NCBI GenBank assembly: GCA_027076245.1
Contig: JALTKC010000588.1
Span: 1-8,694, forward strand
DNA: 8,694 nucleotides
Direction of reading: 5' to 3'
Source: Gammaproteobacteria bacterium
Lineage (GTDB): Bacteria > Pseudomonadota > Gammaproteobacteria > GRL18
Made by a program: the position numbers and the translations under genes. This document shows, piece after piece, positions 7,085 to 8,694 of the stretch. The first letter of the stretch is position 1. Every line of letters starts with the position of its first letter. The notes beneath the pieces were generated by a model that saw only the letters and a program-made list of their open reading frames with translations, had not been told where the DNA came from and made no database searches.

Positions 7085-7087
7085 AAT

Positions 7088-7297
7088 TTATATCTCCTGA
7101 TATGTGGTATAAAATTCTTTTGTTGTTGCTTTAAAAGTAATAAATACAATTAAATAAAACATTGATAGTCTGGTATAGATTCCATAAACCTGATCGACAA
7201 GTGTTTTATATAATACTGGAAGGAATGAGGTAACCAATATTGTTATATTAATGAATAATAATTTACTTTTAATTGCTTTAGATAAAGCGAGTGTCAT
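7088..7297 (-). CDS. Doubtful 69-residue hydrophobic ORF upstream of sqr
   Basis: An open frame that stops 3 bp before the sqr start, so its end overlaps the sqr ribosome site. The product would be basic and hydrophobic, with possible membrane segments at about 13-30 (LLFINITILVTSFLPVLY) and 41-54 (TRLSMFYLIVFITF). Against it: no Shine-Dalgarno before the ATG, very AT-rich DNA where hydrophobic frames arise by chance, and no family I recognise. If translated, it could couple to sqr expression as a leader peptide. It may simply be the sqr leader and promoter region. Confidence 0.2.
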   Translation of the reverse strand: MTLALSKAIKSKLLFINITILVTSFLPVLYKTLVDQVYGIYTRLSMFYLIVFITFKATTKEFYTTYQEI

Positions 7298-7338
7298 TAA
7301 ATAGCTTACAGGGCAGAGCCTGAATTTTCATTAATATA

Positions 7339-7366
7339 AATAAGCTTTAATCATTAAATGCTTATT
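7339..7366. promoter_or_regulatory. 28-bp near-perfect dyad, operator candidate
   Basis: Arms AATAAGC-TTTAAT (7339-7351) and ATTAAA-T-GCTTATT (7353-7366) are complementary over 13 pairs, with a single extra T in the right arm and one central C. The one-base centre makes a protein-binding site more likely than an RNA hairpin. It is 255 bp upstream of the sqr start and 318 bp upstream of the activator gene. Confidence 0.4.
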
Positions 7367-7403
7367 GAGCGTTTTTATTATTAGATTCGTTGCTGGCTTT
7401 TTT

Positions 7404-7459
7404 AGTTAAAGACTCTTTTCTAAGTTAAAGACTTTTATCTAAGTTAAAGACTTTAAGTC
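7404..7459. repeat. Three direct repeats of AGTTAAAGACT at 19-bp period
   Basis: AGTTAAAGACT occurs identically at 7404-7414, 7423-7433 and 7442-7452. The 8-bp spacers are similar: CTTTTCTA, TTTATCTA. The third copy runs into TTAAGTC, making a near-palindrome GACTTTAAGTC (7449-7459). Exact repetition of an 11-mer at constant period suggests repeated binding sites for one regulator in the sqr/fisR-like control region. Confidence 0.6.
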
Positions 7460-7683
7460 AAAGAAAAAATTAACGCTAGCTAACACTAATTTTGTTATTA
7501 TTGGTTTGTCTGAGTTATTGTCTATTATTTTTAATTTATAATAACTTTTTTCAGATAAAAGTAAAGTAGTTTGCAGAAAAATAAGGTATTTGTTTACTGT
7601 GTATCCAGGTTTAATAAGATTGGTGCTTCATCAGTGTTATTATTGATAAAATCGTAAGACTCAAAAAGGTCAGTCTCCAACCT

Positions 7684-8694
7684 ATGACTAATGAACCCGT
7701 TTTAAATTTACAGGATATTGTCGATGCCTATGAAGATCCGGCTGTACTGATAGCGGAAGACTATCAAATAATTCGTGCCAATGATAGTTATCGGCAGATT
7801 TATGCTTTACAGCATGAGTCTGGCAAAGTTTCTTCAATTAATAAACGCACATCTAACACTGTCAGAAATTATTGTTATTCAGTGTCACATCGTTACTCAC
7901 GCAGTTGTGATCAGGAAGGCGAATGCTGTCCATTGCTTAAAGCGAAAGAAACCAGTAAAAACCAGCGGGTACTGCATGTTCATCATACCCACTTTGGTGA
8001 TGTGCATGTTGATGTATCCTTATATCCTGTACAGAGCTCTGAGGGCAAAAAATACTTCCTGGAAGTTATGAAGACGGTTAAACACGCCAGTCCCATTGCC
8101 GGCCAACAGGGAATGGTGGGTAAATCTGCCAGTTTTAACCGTTTACTGGGTCTTATTAATAGGGTAGCCGGGCATGATGTATCAGTCCTGTTATTAGGAG
8201 AGTCTGGCAGCGGTAAGGAACTGGTGGCCCATGCCATTCATCAGGCCAGTGCCCGCCATTCTTCCGCCTGTGTCACCGTTGAATGTTCCGGCCTATCAGA
8301 AGCTTTATTTGAAAGTGAACTGTTTGGGCATGAAAAAGGGGCTTTTACCGGGGCAGTGTTTAAAAAGAAAGGTCTGGTTGAAGAAGCCGAGGGAGGCACT
8401 CTGTTTCTGGATGAGGTTGGGGATATACCATTATCATTACAGGTTAAATTACTGCGTCTTATCGAAACCCGTACTTTTCGTCGGGTAGGCGGTGTGGAAC
8501 AGAAAAACAGTAACTTCAGGCTGATTTGTGCCACTCATAAAGATCTTAAGTCCATGGTAAAAAAAGGTCTGTTCAGAGAGGATCTGTACTATCGTATCAG
8601 CACCTTTCCTATTCGCCTGCCGACTTTGAGGGAGCGCCGCAGCGATATTCCATTACTGGTTGAAACCATACTCAAGCGTATTTCAGGTACCAGA
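7684..8694 (+). CDS. FisR-like sigma-54 activator, C-terminus cut by window edge
   Basis: I translated 337 codons from ATG 7684 to the last base. The frame is open back to a TAA at 7615 with no earlier ATG; the ribosome site is poor (AAGG, about 13 nt away). Residues 1-130 form a PAS-like sensor with the cysteine cluster Cys64, Cys75, Cys81 and Cys82, in CYSVSHRYSRSCDQEGECCP, followed by a His-rich strand VLHVHHTHFGDVHVD. The AAA+ domain begins near 143: Walker A GESGSGKE (172-179), the sigma-54 contact loop GAFTGA (219-224, intact), Walker B GGTLFLDEVGD (237-247), and FREDLYYRISTFPIRLPTLRER (297-318). The Fis-type DNA-binding end lies outside the window. Cys64, Cys75 and Cys82 have the same spacing as the sulfane-sulfur-sensing Cys53, Cys64 and Cys71 I recall for Cupriavidus FisR, an activator of sqr. 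With sqr divergent, polysulfide-dependent control of sulfide oxidation is the best inference. Confidence 0.9.
   Translation, partial: MTNEPVLNLQDIVDAYEDPAVLIAEDYQIIRANDSYRQIYALQHESGKVSSINKRTSNTVRNYCYSVSHRYSRSCDQEGECCPLLKAKETSKNQRVLHVHHTHFGDVHVDVSLYPVQSSEGKKYFLEVMKTVKHASPIAGQQGMVGKSASFNRLLGLINRVAGHDVSVLLLGESGSGKELVAHAIHQASARHSSACVTVECSGLSEALFESELFGHEKGAFTGAVFKKKGLVEEAEGGTLFLDEVGDIPLSLQVKLLRLIETRTFRRVGGVEQKNSNFRLICATHKDLKSMVKKGLFREDLYYRISTFPIRLPTLRERRSDIPLLVETILKRISGTR

Larger units (their letters stand above)
7085..7683. promoter_or_regulatory. Divergent control region between sqr and fisR-like gene
   Basis: About 600 bp of very AT-rich DNA that must contain the promoters of both divergent genes. 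It holds the doubtful 69-residue frame, a 28-bp dyad (7339-7366) and a triple 19-bp-period repeat (7404-7452). Weak sigma-70-like pairs for sqr on the minus strand are TTGTCG-17 bp-TATACC (7172-7200) and TTGGTT-16 bp-TATTAT just upstream of it. I checked every CC on the plus strand from 7098 to 7683: none lies 10 bp after a GC, so no strict GG-N10-GC sigma-54 core faces sqr. No tRNA or recognisable RNA gene is seen. Confidence 0.5.

Noticed and set aside
7404..7459. CRISPR-like repeat array
   Set aside because: Repeats are 11 bp with 8-bp, nearly identical spacers, and no cas genes are near; this fits binding sites, not CRISPR.
8241..8534. 97-residue minus-strand frame inside the activator gene
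   Set aside because: Antisense to the conserved AAA+ domain (GAFTGA, Walker motifs); no support of its own.

Overview
The window reads as chromosomal DNA of a sulfide-oxidising gammaproteobacterium with fairly AT-rich intergenic DNA. The clues are a full-length sulfide:quinone oxidoreductase (SQR), a RelA-type stringent-response enzyme whose TGS and synthetase regions closely follow gammaproteobacterial RelA, an exported DsrE/F-fold protein, and a sigma-54 activator whose sensor cysteines match the sulfane-sulfur sensor FisR. No species can be named from sequence alone.

Left part (1-2533, all minus strand): homoserine O-succinyltransferase (metA, cut by the left edge) lies 11 bp downstream of an unrecognised 282-residue P-loop protein, apparently as a two-gene operon. 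Upstream is a gene for an exported DsrE/F-like protein with a credible sigma-70 promoter. Middle (2534-3369): a small plus-strand membrane protein and a minus-strand exported BamE/SmpA-like protein converge. Between them is a 152-bp MITE-like element with 10-bp inverted ends and a 6-bp target duplication. Its interior is almost entirely five back-to-back hairpins.

Right part (3370-8694): a RelA/SpoT-family gene (739 aa) with RelA-like synthetase features but a complete HD hydrolase signature runs plus-strand. It converges on the minus-strand SQR gene across a shared terminator hairpin. SQR is separated by about 600 bp of AT-rich DNA from a divergent FisR-like sigma-54 activator that runs off the right edge. 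That intergenic region holds three 19-bp-period repeats and a 28-bp dyad, both operator candidates.

The likely theme is sulfur metabolism: FisR-like sensing of polysulfide, SQR oxidising sulfide to the quinone pool, MetA on the assimilatory side and a periplasmic DsrE-fold protein. This link is inferred from neighbourhood and family, not proved. The least explained items are the hairpin-train element, the RelA with an intact hydrolase site, and the repeat array in front of sqr and the activator gene.
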